From the NCBI RefSeq assembly GCF_002410825.1, contig NZ_DHOS01000062.1, positions 66,013 to 130,012 on the forward strand: a DNA stretch of 64,000 nt, read 5' to 3'. Source of the DNA: Proteiniphilum sp. UBA5384. Its GTDB lineage: Bacteria > Bacteroidota > Bacteroidia > Bacteroidales > Dysgonomonadaceae. Below, in pieces: positions 55,495 through 64,000 of the stretch (its first letter is position 1; each line of letters starts with the position of its first letter). The notes under the pieces are model-generated. The model searched no databases. It was not told where the DNA came from and saw only the letters and a list, made by a program, of their open reading frames with translations. The position numbers and the translations under genes were made by a program.

Positions 55495-55555
55495 ACGATT
55501 TATTTTATCTTTTTATTTCAATTTTTTTCATATACACACCCACTCTTCCAATGGG

Positions 55556-55563
55556 CAAAGATA
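55556..55563 (-). promoter_or_regulatory. -7 element for the DUF3078 gene
   Basis: TATCTTTG on the minus strand, 61 bases upstream of the start codon, matches TAnnTTTG. Confidence 0.5.
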
Positions 55564-55691
55564 CAAAAAAGTTCTATTTACTCTTTGTTTTTCTTGCCCA
55601 AGACTTTAAAACTTACTATTTTTAAGGGATAAAGAATTAAAGCAAAAAAACTTTTTTCATGGTTTATCTGTTATTCAATTTATCGGAATTG

Positions 55692-55699
55692 TATTTTTG
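55692..55699 (+). promoter_or_regulatory. -7 element for the lemA-TPM-miaA cluster
   Basis: TATTTTTG matches TAnnTTTG, 52 bases before lemA. No clear -33 element. Confidence 0.4.
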
Positions 55700-55751
55700 T
55701 TTTCAGTAATTTCCAATTGTGAATTTATTAGTTATTTTATTATAAAATCGT

Positions 55752-56333
55752 ATGAAAAAAATTTCTTTCATTTTATTGATCGTGATAGGTGCCATGGGGC
55801 TCACCGGATGTCAGGGATACAACCGGATGGTGGAAAAGCAAGAGGCAGTCACCTCCCAGTGGGGTAACGTGCAGAATAACTATCAACGCCGTGCCGACCT
55901 TATTCCTAACCTGGTAAATACAGTAAAGGGTTATGCCCAACATGAACAGGAAACCTTTACACAGGTGACTGAGGCGCGGGCCAAAGCCACTCAGACAACT
56001 ATCAGCCCGGAGAATTTAACGGAGGAAAACCTGAAACAATACCAACAAGCACAGGATGAACTCAGCCAGGCTTTGGGCAGGCTACTATTGATACAGGAGA
56101 ATTACCCCGAGTTGAAAGCGAATGAGAACTTCCTTGCATTACAGGATCAACTGGAGGGTACGGAAAACCGAATAGCGGTAGAACGCAATAGGTTCAATAT
56201 GCTGGCGCAGGATTACAACGCCTATATTCGTAAATTTCCACAGGTAGTCTACGCAAAATGGTTCAAATTTGAGCCCAAAGCCTACTTCGAAGCCACTACC
56301 GAAGCCCAAACCGCTCCACAAGTACAGTTCTGA
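55752..56333 (+). CDS. lemA: LemA-family protein
   Basis: 193 residues. The N-terminus can be read as a lipoprotein signal (MGLTGCQG) or as the single membrane helix typical of LemA. The family signature is strong: NNYQRRADLIPNLVNTVKGY and HEQETFTQVTEARAKA. LemA proteins are envelope four-helix bundles of unclear role, often encoded beside TPM-domain proteins as here. Confidence 0.9.
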   Translation: MKKISFILLIVIGAMGLTGCQGYNRMVEKQEAVTSQWGNVQNNYQRRADLIPNLVNTVKGYAQHEQETFTQVTEARAKATQTTISPENLTEENLKQYQQAQDELSQALGRLLLIQENYPELKANENFLALQDQLEGTENRIAVERNRFNMLAQDYNAYIRKFPQVVYAKWFKFEPKAYFEATTEAQTAPQVQF

Positions 56334-56408
56334 AAAGAAAGTCCCCGGTTTAAGAGAAAAAATTCAGGATAGGGGCAAATTTAAGAGAAACCAGAGGTCG
56401 TTTGAAAT

Positions 56409-56831
56409 ATGTTAAGTAAAGAGGAACTACAACGGATCACGGAATCAATTCAACTCGCAGAAAGCCATACATCGGGAGAGATACGTGTATGTATTGCCCG
56501 GCAGTGTAATGGCAATCCCCTGGAGGCCGCATTGAAAAAATTCCACCAGCTTAAGATAAATAAAACCCGCCTCCACAACGGTGTGCTCATTTATGTATCT
56601 CCCTCTAACCACAAAGCCGCCATTATCGGGGATGAAGGTATTCACGATATGGTCAATAGCGGATTCTGGAACGAGGCGATGGAAAAAATGCTTACCTATT
56701 TCAAAAACGGAGAGATCACAGAAGGTATTTGCAAGGGGGTAGGCAAAGTAGGCGAGTTGATCAAATCACGTTATCCGGTATCGGATAATGATATAAACGA
56801 ATTGGGCGATGAAGTCATCCTGGAAGAATAA
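56409..56831 (+). CDS. TPM-domain protein without signal or membrane anchor
   Basis: 140 residues. The core resembles the TPM (YgcG-type) domain (SGEIRVCIARQC, HNGVLIYVSPSNHKAAIIGDEG), but there is no signal peptide and no hydrophobic helix, so it should be cytoplasmic. The next gene encodes a full secreted TPM protein, and lemA precedes it, a common trio in Bacteroidetes. The role is unknown; relatives are linked to envelope or photosystem maintenance. Confidence 0.85.
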   Translation: MLSKEELQRITESIQLAESHTSGEIRVCIARQCNGNPLEAALKKFHQLKINKTRLHNGVLIYVSPSNHKAAIIGDEGIHDMVNSGFWNEAMEKMLTYFKNGEITEGICKGVGKVGELIKSRYPVSDNDINELGDEVILEE

Positions 56832-57612
56832 ATACTTGTTTATACTTATATTCCTTTCTTTTACTTTTAGGTTATCCGCCCAAGATATCCCGGAACCGAT
56901 GGTACCTTACCGGCTGGTGAACGACTTTGCCGATATTTTCTCACCCTCCGAAGAAATGGCACTGGAGCAAAAATTGCGGGCATATAACGATTCCACATCT
57001 ACACAGATATATATTGTATCTGTAAGTGACTTGGGCGGGTATGACGTCTCCGATTATGCTTTTCGGTTGGGAGAAAAATGGCAGATAGGACAGAAAAGTA
57101 AGGATAACGGCGCCGTTATCCTTGTTAAACCAAAAACCGGTAATAGCCGCGGCCAGGCCTTTATAGCTACCGGTTACGGTCTGGAAGCATATATCACTGA
57201 CATCTATGCCGGCCGTATTGTTCGCAACGAGATGATCCCCTATTTCATGGAAGACGATTATTTTGGCGGGATAAATGCAGCTGTGGATGCCATGATTGCT
57301 CGTCTCTCCGGTGAGTTTGCCGCCGATGCCGATGAAGAGGAGGGGATCCCGTTTTTTGGAATTATCATCATCCTGATCGTCATTGTCCTGTTGATCTCTT
57401 TCTTTTCTAAAGGAGGAGACCAGCATGTCAACGGAGGTGGACACCGGACAAGTTCCCCCACTATATTCTTTCCTCCTCTGTCGCGCGGCCGCACTAGCGG
57501 AGGTTTCGGCAGCGGGGGCTGGAATGGAGGCTCTGGCGGTGGAGGTATGGGCGGCTTCGGCGGAGGCGGAGGCGGAAGATTCGGTGGCGGAGGTGCCGGA
57601 GGAAGCTGGTAG
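56809..57612 (+). CDS. Secreted TPM-domain membrane protein, Gly-rich tail
   Basis: 267 residues: signal peptide (to about residue 25), TPM domain (about 30-175, ending with the family pattern GYGLEAYITDIYAGRI), a membrane helix (near 183-203) and a C-terminal tail almost wholly Gly and Ser with a final GGSW. The tail is typical of YgcG-type proteins. The start lies within the previous gene (23-base overlap), so the two TPM proteins are coupled. Confidence 0.88.
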   Translation: MKSSWKNKYLFILIFLSFTFRLSAQDIPEPMVPYRLVNDFADIFSPSEEMALEQKLRAYNDSTSTQIYIVSVSDLGGYDVSDYAFRLGEKWQIGQKSKDNGAVILVKPKTGNSRGQAFIATGYGLEAYITDIYAGRIVRNEMIPYFMEDDYFGGINAAVDAMIARLSGEFAADADEEEGIPFFGIIIILIVIVLLISFFSKGGDQHVNGGGHRTSSPTIFFPPLSRGRTSGGFGSGGWNGGSGGGGMGGFGGGGGGRFGGGGAGGSW

Positions 57613-57613
57613 C

Positions 57614-58537
57614 ATGAAAAACGAAATTATGATTACCATACTGGGACCTACTGCAAGCGGGAAAACAACGTTTGCAGCACAATTGGCATACTCACTCAAT
57701 GGAGAAGTCATCAGTGCCGATTCCCGACAGATATACCGGCAAATGGATATCGGCACCGGCAAGGATATCGCTGAATATACAGTAAAAGAAACCGCCCTCC
57801 CTTATCACCTGATCGATATCCGCGAACCGGGAGAAAAATACACCCTGTTTGATTATCAACACGACTTCCATAGAGTTTATCAGGATATTCTCTCGCGGGA
57901 AAAGACACCCATCCTCTGCGGAGGTACCGGTCTTTATATCGAATCGGTATTGAAAGGGTATAACCTGCCCGACGTGCCGGCCAATCCGGAATTGAGGATG
58001 GTTCTTGAAAGTAAATCACTTGATGAGCTGACAGATATTCTCCGAAATTATCGTCCATTGCATAATATTACCGACACCGACAGTAAAAAAAGGGCAATCC
58101 GCGCTATCGAAATAGAAGAATTCAAATCGAAACAAGAAAGTACAGCCACATCGTTTCCGGCCATTGAAAGTACGATACTGGGACTTGATATTGGTAGGGA
58201 ATTGCGCAGGAAAAAAATCACTGCACGCCTCCGGACACGCCTGAAAGAAGGGATGATTGAAGAGATACAGGATATACTCGATTCGGGAGTCTCACCTGAA
58301 GACCTTATCTATTATGGACTGGAATATAAATTCGTCACACTATATGCAACCGGCAAGCTAAGTTATGAAGAGATGTACCGGCAATTGGAAATTGCAATCC
58401 ATCAGTTTGCTAAACGGCAAATGACATGGTTCAGGGGCATGGAACGGCGTGGATTTACCATCCATTGGATAGATGCCACGCTCCCCATGGAGCAAAAACT
58501 ACAACTGGCACATTCATTTATCGGGAAAAAATCGTAA
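57614..58537 (+). CDS. miaA: tRNA dimethylallyltransferase
   Basis: 307 residues from the ATG at 57614, one base after the TPM stop; an ATG at 57629 is also usable. The frame continues far upstream through the Gly-rich gene, but that is not part of the protein. P-loop GPTASGKT, then EVISADSRQIYRQMDIGTGK and CGGTGLYIESVLKG are family blocks. Adds a dimethylallyl group to A37 of tRNAs reading UNN codons. Confidence 0.95.
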   Translation: MKNEIMITILGPTASGKTTFAAQLAYSLNGEVISADSRQIYRQMDIGTGKDIAEYTVKETALPYHLIDIREPGEKYTLFDYQHDFHRVYQDILSREKTPILCGGTGLYIESVLKGYNLPDVPANPELRMVLESKSLDELTDILRNYRPLHNITDTDSKKRAIRAIEIEEFKSKQESTATSFPAIESTILGLDIGRELRRKKITARLRTRLKEGMIEEIQDILDSGVSPEDLIYYGLEYKFVTLYATGKLSYEEMYRQLEIAIHQFAKRQMTWFRGMERRGFTIHWIDATLPMEQKLQLAHSFIGKKS

Positions 58538-58542
58538 TTTTG
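58535..58542 (+). promoter_or_regulatory. -7 element for lysA, overlapping the miaA stop
   Basis: TAATTTTG begins with the miaA stop codon and matches TAnnTTTG; it would give a leader of about 80 bases before lysA. Confidence 0.35.
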
Positions 58543-58626
58543 TTGTCCGGATAATAATGAAGGTGCCAAAGCGACAGGATATGCAAGGCGCTTCCGTCAA
58601 TTCTCTATTTTTAGAAATTAACACCG

Positions 58627-59784
58627 ATGATCAAAGGAAAATTCCCCGTTGAGGAGTTCAAACAACTCGACACACCGTTTTATTATTATGATATAGCGTT
58701 ACTGCGATCCACGCTCGAAACAATAAAAAGGGAGACGGAAGGCAAGCCTTTTCATGTGCATTATGCCGTGAAAGCAAATGCCAATCCACGTATCCTGAAA
58801 GAGATTGCCTCATATGGGTTTGGCGCTGACTGTGTCAGTGGCAACGAAATACGGGCAGCATTGGAAGCGGGATTTAGCCCGGATAAGATCGTTTTTGCCG
58901 GTGTGGGGAAAAGCGATAAGGAAATACAAATCGGCCTTGATAACGATATTTGCTGTTTTAACGTAGAATCGATTCCGGAACTTGAAGTATTGAACATATT
59001 GGCAGCGGCAAAAAGTAAAATAACCAAGGTGGCACTCCGCATCAATCCAAATATAGATGCGCATACTCACAAATATATCACTACCGGCCTAAATGAAAAT
59101 AAGTTCGGCATCAATGAACAGGATCTGCCACGGATACTTGGGATAATAAAAGCATCACAAAACCTGCAATTTACCGGCATCCATTTCCATATCGGCTCAC
59201 AGATCACCGACCTCAAATCGTTTGAAGACCTGTGCGTAAAAGCAAAAGAGTTAGAGGAATGGTTCAACGGGCAAGGAATCAAATTATCCGTCATCAACGT
59301 AGGTGGCGGATTGGGAATAAACTACCAGCACCCCAATCATATTCCGATGGCGGATTTCGAATCTTATTTCCGGCTCTTTGAAAAAAACCTTCCTCTACAG
59401 GAAAACCAACAACTGCATTTTGAACTGGGGCGCGCGGTAGTGGCACCCTGCGGCTCACTCATATCACGGGTACTCTATGTAAAAGAGGGCATACAAAAGA
59501 ATTTTCTCATTGTGGATGCCGGAATGACAGATCTGATACGTCCGGCACTTTATCAGGCATTTCACCATATAGAGAATATTTCTTCCGACAAGGATCCGAC
59601 ACCATACGACGTGGTAGGTCCCATCTGCGAATCGAGTGATGTCTTTGCAGAACAGATACTTCTCAATGAAAGTACCAGGGGTGACCTGATCGCCATCCGG
59701 TCTGCCGGCGCCTACGGAGAAGTCATGGCCTCACAGTATAATTGCCGTAATTTACCTCTATCCTATTTCTCCGATCAACTTTAA
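58627..59784 (+). CDS. lysA: Diaminopimelate decarboxylase
   Basis: 385 residues. PLP-dependent fold-type III enzyme converting meso-diaminopimelate to lysine. The PLP lysine is Lys49 in HYAVKAN; HFHIGSQI, NVGGGLGI and the active-site Cys in GPICESSDVF are present. Related carboxynorspermidine decarboxylases share the fold, but these blocks favour LysA. The glycosyltransferase gene follows after 4 bases. Confidence 0.93.
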   Translation: MIKGKFPVEEFKQLDTPFYYYDIALLRSTLETIKRETEGKPFHVHYAVKANANPRILKEIASYGFGADCVSGNEIRAALEAGFSPDKIVFAGVGKSDKEIQIGLDNDICCFNVESIPELEVLNILAAAKSKITKVALRINPNIDAHTHKYITTGLNENKFGINEQDLPRILGIIKASQNLQFTGIHFHIGSQITDLKSFEDLCVKAKELEEWFNGQGIKLSVINVGGGLGINYQHPNHIPMADFESYFRLFEKNLPLQENQQLHFELGRAVVAPCGSLISRVLYVKEGIQKNFLIVDAGMTDLIRPALYQAFHHIENISSDKDPTPYDVVGPICESSDVFAEQILLNESTRGDLIAIRSAGAYGEVMASQYNCRNLPLSYFSDQL

Positions 59785-59788
59785 ATAT

Positions 59789-60952
59789 ATGGATGTTCTT
59801 TATTCGCTGCTCAACCAATTCACACTCCCGGAATGGATATTAACGGGTACACTGCTGATGTGTTTCCTGATCCAACTCTTTTTCTGGCTTTTTATCTACA
59901 GACGGCCTTATACCTATCAGAAAAAGAAAGGTGAATCTTCTTTTCCCACAGAATCGTTCCCGGCCATCTCGGTGATTGTCACTTCGAAGAACAGTGCCCA
60001 AGAACTGGAACGGAACCTGCCATTCATACTGGAACAGGATTATCCCAATTTTGAAGTGATTGTAGTAAACAGCGGATCGACAGATGATACCGATATCGTA
60101 TTGAAAGCCGCCGAATTGAAGTATCCCCAACTATATCATACTTACGTACCTGCAGAAGCCGACGGAGGCATTAACGAAAAGAAACTCGCACTCACATTGG
60201 GAATCAAAGCGGCAAAGAATGATTTTCTCCTGTTCACCGAAGTCTACTGTAAACCTTGCTCAGAACATTGGATCAGGGAATTTGCAAAAGAATTTGCAAA
60301 AGGGAAAGAGGTTATCTTAGGTTTTAACCGGTTGGAAATTCCCCCAAAGACAGGTTTACGAGGTTTTATAATGTACGACAATCTGATCCATCACCTGAAA
60401 TTCCTTTCAATGGCAATCCGTCACAGGCCCTTCATGGGAATCGGACGGAACCTGGCCTATAAAAAGGAGCTTTTTTTCAGGAATAAGGGGTTTTCACCTG
60501 TATTGAATCTGGAAAACGGTGAAGACGATATATATATCAACCGGATCGCCCCCAAAAAAAAGACAGGAGTAGTACTTTCCAAAGAGAGCCTGACGGAGAC
60601 CGGCAACATACGGCACTTCTCAGAATGGCGTGCACTAAAATCGCGGTACCTCTATTCGAAAAAATATTACAAAGGATTTTCCTCCCGTATCTTTAGTCTG
60701 GAAACATTCTCAAAATACCTCTTCTACCTGTTAACGATAGGAGGAATTACGCTGGGAGTACTCATGAAAAACTATCTTCTCATGGGATTCGTATTGTTGC
60801 TTTTCATTGTAAGATACAGCCTGCAACTAAGGGTGATTACCCTCACAAGCCGCCTTTTTGGTGCAGGTAAATACCATATCAATCTTTTATTTTATGACAT
60901 TTTCCAGCCACTCAACAACGGACGGTTCAAAAAATACGCCTCCAAAAAGTAG
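59789..60952 (+). CDS. Membrane-anchored family 2 glycosyltransferase
   Basis: 387 residues. One N-terminal membrane helix (about 15-37), a GT2 catalytic domain (about 57-270; ISVIVTSKNSAQELE, VVNSGSTDDTD) and two C-terminal helices (about 312-350). The usual DxD corresponds to an unusual TEVY region near residue 151, and NGEDDIYINR may carry the base. It starts 4 bases after lysA. Acceptor and sugar are unknown; the membrane topology suggests surface polysaccharide synthesis. Confidence 0.87.
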   Translation: MDVLYSLLNQFTLPEWILTGTLLMCFLIQLFFWLFIYRRPYTYQKKKGESSFPTESFPAISVIVTSKNSAQELERNLPFILEQDYPNFEVIVVNSGSTDDTDIVLKAAELKYPQLYHTYVPAEADGGINEKKLALTLGIKAAKNDFLLFTEVYCKPCSEHWIREFAKEFAKGKEVILGFNRLEIPPKTGLRGFIMYDNLIHHLKFLSMAIRHRPFMGIGRNLAYKKELFFRNKGFSPVLNLENGEDDIYINRIAPKKKTGVVLSKESLTETGNIRHFSEWRALKSRYLYSKKYYKGFSSRIFSLETFSKYLFYLLTIGGITLGVLMKNYLLMGFVLLLFIVRYSLQLRVITLTSRLFGAGKYHINLLFYDIFQPLNNGRFKKYASKK

Positions 60953-61070
60953 ACAATCTGTCAGCCAAAAGAGGCTATAAATGAAACGAGTAGGGTTAAA
61001 ACCGGTTAATCGCACTTTATTTGCGTTAAAAGTGTTAAAAGCAAAACTCCAGCTAAAATAATTGCATACT

Positions 61071-61104
61071 ATTTGTCATATATTTGTCAGGAAAATGACA
61101 AATA
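61071..61104 (+). promoter_or_regulatory. HtrA promoter with three copies of ATTTGTCA
   Basis: ATTTGTCA occurs at 61071-61078 and 61082-61089, and inverted as TGACAAAT at 61096-61103. The second and third copies form a 9-bp palindrome (TATTTGTCA/TGACAAATA). A -7 element TATATTTG (61079-61086) is embedded. This looks like a regulated promoter for the protease gene 20 bases downstream; the regulator is not identifiable. Confidence 0.45.
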
Positions 61105-61123
61105 AATATCAATACATAAAAAT

Positions 61124-62659
61124 ATGAACACAGGAAATAGTAAAAATGTACTCTTAGTGGTACTGGTAGCGATTGTAAGTTCAATTGTCACTGTATTCGG
61201 TTATAACGCAATAAGTAAGAATAACTCCGACAAGGCAGGTTCCGGCTTATCGGGAGGCATAGTTTCCGAAGATGTCAGAGGATATGCCAACACTTTTGAA
61301 CAAGACAAAAATGTAGTGCTTACTAACCTCACCACCGCTGAAGGATATCCTGATTTTACGGAAGCGGCTTCCAAATCGGTTGACGGGGTTGTACACGTAA
61401 AAACTACCACGGTAACCCAGCAACAATACATCAATCCGTTCGATTTCTTCTTCGGATTCGGAGACCGGATGCCTTCTCAACCACGTGAACAGGTGGGATA
61501 CGGATCTGGAGTAATCATCTCAAAAGACGGATATATCATCACCAACAACCACGTGGTAGCCAATGCCAGGGAAGTATCGGTTACACTGAACGACAATAGG
61601 GAATTTGTAGCCAAAGTAGTGGGTACCGATACTCAAAGCGATATCGCACTGATCAAAATCGAGGGAGAGAATCTTCCTTACCTTACTTTCGGAAATTCAG
61701 ATGCCTTGAAAGTCGGAGAATGGGTATTGGCTGTCGGTAATCCTTTCAACCTTACCTCTACTGTCACCGCCGGCATCGTGAGTGCCAAAAACAGGGGGAA
61801 TGTGATGGGGGGAGAACTGGGAATCCAGTCTTTTATTCAAATAGATGCAGCTGTGAACCCCGGTAATAGCGGTGGAGCATTGGTCAATACCCGCGGAGAA
61901 TTAGTAGGCATCAACACCGCTATATACTCGCAAACGGGTAGTTTTGCCGGTTATGCTTTTGCCGTGCCAATTTCGATTGCGGGAAAGGTGGCTTCCGACT
62001 TGAAAGAATATGGTTCCGTACAGCGCGCCCTCCTGGGAATTATGGCACCCAATATCGAGGAAGTTAGACGTCATGACCCCGACAAAGCCCGTGAGTTATC
62101 TCTAATAAAAGGTGTAGTAGTAGAAGGTTTCGGCGACCGCAGCGCTGCCAAGGCAGCCGGTATCCAGAAAGGCGACATAATCACCGCTATCAACAATACC
62201 CCGGTCCATAACTTTGCAGAACTGCAGAATCAATTGAACAGATACCGTCCCGGGAACAAAGTCAATGTGACGGTCGACCGCAATGGGAACTCACGCTCCT
62301 TTACCGTTGAACTCACTAATGACGAAGGAAGTACTGAAATAACAAAAGGAACAAGCGCTATCAATACTTTAGGTGCCAAATTCAAACAAATTCCCGATGA
62401 AAAGAAAAGATCTCTGGGTATCTCGAGTGGTATCGAAGTCGAAAGTGTGGAAAGCAACGGCCTCCTCCGTAAAGAGGGAATTAATAAAGGATTCATCATC
62501 ATGAGGATCAATAATACAGCTGTCAACAGCGAAAGCGATATAACTAACATCGTAACAGCGACCAATAATAGTCAGGACAAAGTGTTACTCGTTGCCGGTT
62601 TTTACCCGCCCAACGGAAGAACCCAATATATTGCGATCGATTTGACCAACAGACGATAG
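61124..62659 (+). CDS. Periplasmic serine protease, HtrA/DegQ (Do) family
   Basis: 511 residues. N-terminal signal anchor (about 8-30), trypsin-like domain with catalytic triad His143 (TNNHVV), Asp173 (SDIALIKI) and Ser249 (NPGNSGGAL), then two PDZ domains (about 300-395 and 430-505). Degrades or refolds damaged envelope proteins. The promoter carries a triple repeat, suggesting stress control. Confidence 0.94.
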   Translation: MNTGNSKNVLLVVLVAIVSSIVTVFGYNAISKNNSDKAGSGLSGGIVSEDVRGYANTFEQDKNVVLTNLTTAEGYPDFTEAASKSVDGVVHVKTTTVTQQQYINPFDFFFGFGDRMPSQPREQVGYGSGVIISKDGYIITNNHVVANAREVSVTLNDNREFVAKVVGTDTQSDIALIKIEGENLPYLTFGNSDALKVGEWVLAVGNPFNLTSTVTAGIVSAKNRGNVMGGELGIQSFIQIDAAVNPGNSGGALVNTRGELVGINTAIYSQTGSFAGYAFAVPISIAGKVASDLKEYGSVQRALLGIMAPNIEEVRRHDPDKARELSLIKGVVVEGFGDRSAAKAAGIQKGDIITAINNTPVHNFAELQNQLNRYRPGNKVNVTVDRNGNSRSFTVELTNDEGSTEITKGTSAINTLGAKFKQIPDEKKRSLGISSGIEVESVESNGLLRKEGINKGFIIMRINNTAVNSESDITNIVTATNNSQDKVLLVAGFYPPNGRTQYIAIDLTNRR

Positions 62660-62724
62660 AAATTAGTTAATGGAGGTTAATCTCAACTTTTTGAGTAACA
62701 AAAAAGTAGTTAATCGTGTTTTAT

Positions 62725-62761
62725 AGCAAAGGGATTGGGTTATATGCCAAGTTCCTTTGCT
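62725..62761 (+). other. Hairpin downstream of the HtrA gene
   Basis: AGCAAAGG (62725-62732) pairs with CCTTTGCT (62754-62761) around a 21-base loop. No T run follows immediately, so a terminator is uncertain; it lies upstream of the rpoD promoter. Confidence 0.35.
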
Positions 62762-62806
62762 GTACTTTATCAAAGGGGTTTTTATTTAAGTATCAGAAAT
62801 ATTTCG

Positions 62807-62814
62807 TACTTTTG
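62807..62814 (+). promoter_or_regulatory. -7 element of rpoD
   Basis: TACTTTTG followed by CA matches the consensus exactly and lies 49 bases before the rpoD ATG, giving a leader of about 40 bases. Confidence 0.6.
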
Positions 62815-62863
62815 CACCCCCAAAAGATGCATAAGAAGATAACTTAATAAGGATTAAGTATAA

Positions 62864-63724
62864 ATGAGACAATTAAAGATTACAAAATCAATCACAAACC
62901 GGGAAAGTGCTTCTCTCGATAAATACCTCCAGGAGATCGGTCGTGAAGACCTGATTACCGTGGAAGAAGAGGTAGAATTGGCACAAGCCATCAAGAGAGG
63001 CGACCGTCAGGCGCTGGAAAAGCTCACCAGAGCCAATCTCCGTTTTGTGGTATCGGTAGCAAAACAGTACCAAAATCAGGGATTGAGTTTGCCGGACCTG
63101 ATTAATGAGGGTAACCTCGGTCTGATAAAAGCTGCCGAAAAATTTGACGAAACCAGAGGATTCAAATTCATCAGTTATGCTGTTTGGTGGATTCGTCAAT
63201 CAATTCTGCAAGCATTGGCCGAACAATCCAGAATTGTAAGGCTACCATTGAACCAGGTAGGATCTCTCAACAAGATAAGCAAAGCCTTCCAAAAATTTGA
63301 ACAGGAGAATGAACGGAGGCCTTCAGCCGAAGAACTGGCACAGGAATTGGACCTGTCTGTAGAAAAAGTAACCGATTCACTGAAAGTATCGGGGCGGCAT
63401 ATCTCCATGGATGCTCCTTTTGTGGAGGGAGAAGATAACAGTTTACTGGATGTATTGGTAAACGATGATGCACCTATTGCTGACCGCACACTGATTAATG
63501 AGTCACTTCAAAAGGAAATTGATCGCGCGCTCTCTACTCTGACAGAGCGGGAAAGTGATATTATTAAAATGTTTTTCGGTATTGGTTGCCAGGAGATGAC
63601 CCTGGAAGAGATTGGCGATAAGTTCCAACTAACACGTGAGCGCGTACGTCAAATCAAGGAAAAAGCAATCCGACGACTAAGGCAGGATTCCAGAAGTAAA
63701 TTATTGAAAACCTATCTTGGTTAA
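62864..63724 (+). CDS. rpoD: Primary RNA polymerase sigma factor
   Basis: 286 residues, the short form usual in Bacteroidetes, without region 1.1. Region 1.2 (SLDKYLQEIGREDLITVEEE), region 2 (NLRFVVSVAKQYQNQGLSL, then GFKFISYAVWWIRQSI), region 3 and region 4 (EEIGDKFQLTRERVRQIKEKA) are all complete. It should recognise the TAnnTTTG promoters found throughout this window. Confidence 0.96.
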   Translation: MRQLKITKSITNRESASLDKYLQEIGREDLITVEEEVELAQAIKRGDRQALEKLTRANLRFVVSVAKQYQNQGLSLPDLINEGNLGLIKAAEKFDETRGFKFISYAVWWIRQSILQALAEQSRIVRLPLNQVGSLNKISKAFQKFEQENERRPSAEELAQELDLSVEKVTDSLKVSGRHISMDAPFVEGEDNSLLDVLVNDDAPIADRTLINESLQKEIDRALSTLTERESDIIKMFFGIGCQEMTLEEIGDKFQLTRERVRQIKEKAIRRLRQDSRSKLLKTYLG

Positions 63725-63837
63725 TTTCACACAAATATAAACAAAATAAAACGGAAAAAAAATACTCGAAAGGGCGCTATAAATACGTTTTTTGTTGATT
63801 TTTTACACAAAAAAGAGTATATGTAAAAATTAAGTTT

Positions 63838-63938
63838 TATATTTGTGATCCGAAGTGAGAAAAATTTTACTTTGGTGAACATTATTTTAAAGAAGATGTT
63901 ATACATGAAGTAGGAAATAATCATGCTGAGCGCAGCAT
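63838..63938 (+). promoter_or_regulatory. Promoter and structured leader at the window's end
   Basis: TATATTTG (63838-63845) is a -7 element. Downstream, CCGAAGT pairs with ACTTTGG, and ATGCTG-AGCG-CAGCAT forms a hairpin (63923-63938). An ATG at 63923 opens a 14-codon ORF ending at 63967. The gene it serves lies beyond the window; a regulated leader is possible. Confidence 0.35.
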
Positions 63939-64000
63939 ACGGTACTCAATCGGATAACGAAAAATGATATCGAGTTATTGTAATAAAATGTTTAATTAGA

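Noticed and set aside
56345..56400. Direct repeat TTTAAGAGAAA between lemA and the TPM gene
   Set aside because: Only two copies in an AT-rich gap; nothing links it to a function.
57425..57613. Long upstream extension of the miaA frame
   Set aside because: It runs through the Gly-rich tail of the TPM gene in another frame and encodes a repetitive Ala/Glu/Val stretch; the P-loop starts right after the ATG at 57614.

Overview
The window is chromosomal DNA from a Bacteroidota bacterium, order Bacteroidales. The evidence is two SusC/SusD loci driven by ECF sigma and FecR pairs, a 286-residue RpoD without region 1.1, many lipoproteins, and promoters of the TAnnTTTG type. A member of the Dysgonomonadaceae (Proteiniphilum or Petrimonas-like) would fit, but that is a guess. 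I see no rRNA, tRNA, CRISPR array, complete insertion sequence or prophage.

Layout. 1-2.3 kb: two tandem paralogous metallo-beta-lactamase-fold proteins, the first cut by the window edge. 2.3-4.9 kb: a decayed islet with a broken Ig-like/DUF4886 lipoprotein, an intact AbiEi/AbiEii toxin-antitoxin pair, and a deletion scar joining a 43-residue ribbon-helix-helix antitoxin to the tail of a MazF toxin. 4.9-6.7 kb: phosphodiester glycosidase and DUF4886 hydrolase. 6.8-9.1 kb: class I aldolase and a lipoprotein of unknown function.

9.3-32.5 kb is the centrepiece: two adjacent polysaccharide utilisation loci with the same backbone (ECF sigma, FecR, SusC, SusD, GH18-family lipoprotein, DUF1735-LamG lipoprotein). 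Locus A continues with an EndoF1-like GH18 enzyme and an unknown lipoprotein. Locus B continues with a DUF4838/GH163-like enzyme. EndoF-type GH18 and GH163 enzymes are known endo-beta-N-acetylglucosaminidases acting on N-glycans, so both loci probably release and import glycoprotein N-glycans, perhaps of different classes. Exoglycosidases are not encoded here. The GH18-family protein of locus A has lost its catalytic motif, while that of locus B keeps it. Both susC genes have a similar two-hairpin leader.

32.6-64 kb is housekeeping: gdhA; trmB-mrp-Nudix; a large TPR protein with an outer-membrane barrel; a class A penicillin-binding protein; a BlaI/M56 regulatory pair with a candidate operator; serA-serC; recR-membrane protein-GNAT-tsaC; a ClC channel; fmt; a DUF3078 protein; lemA with two TPM proteins; miaA; lysA; a glycosyltransferase; an HtrA protease; and rpoD. 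Several intergenic gaps carry tandem 7- or 8-base repeats placed at stop codons.
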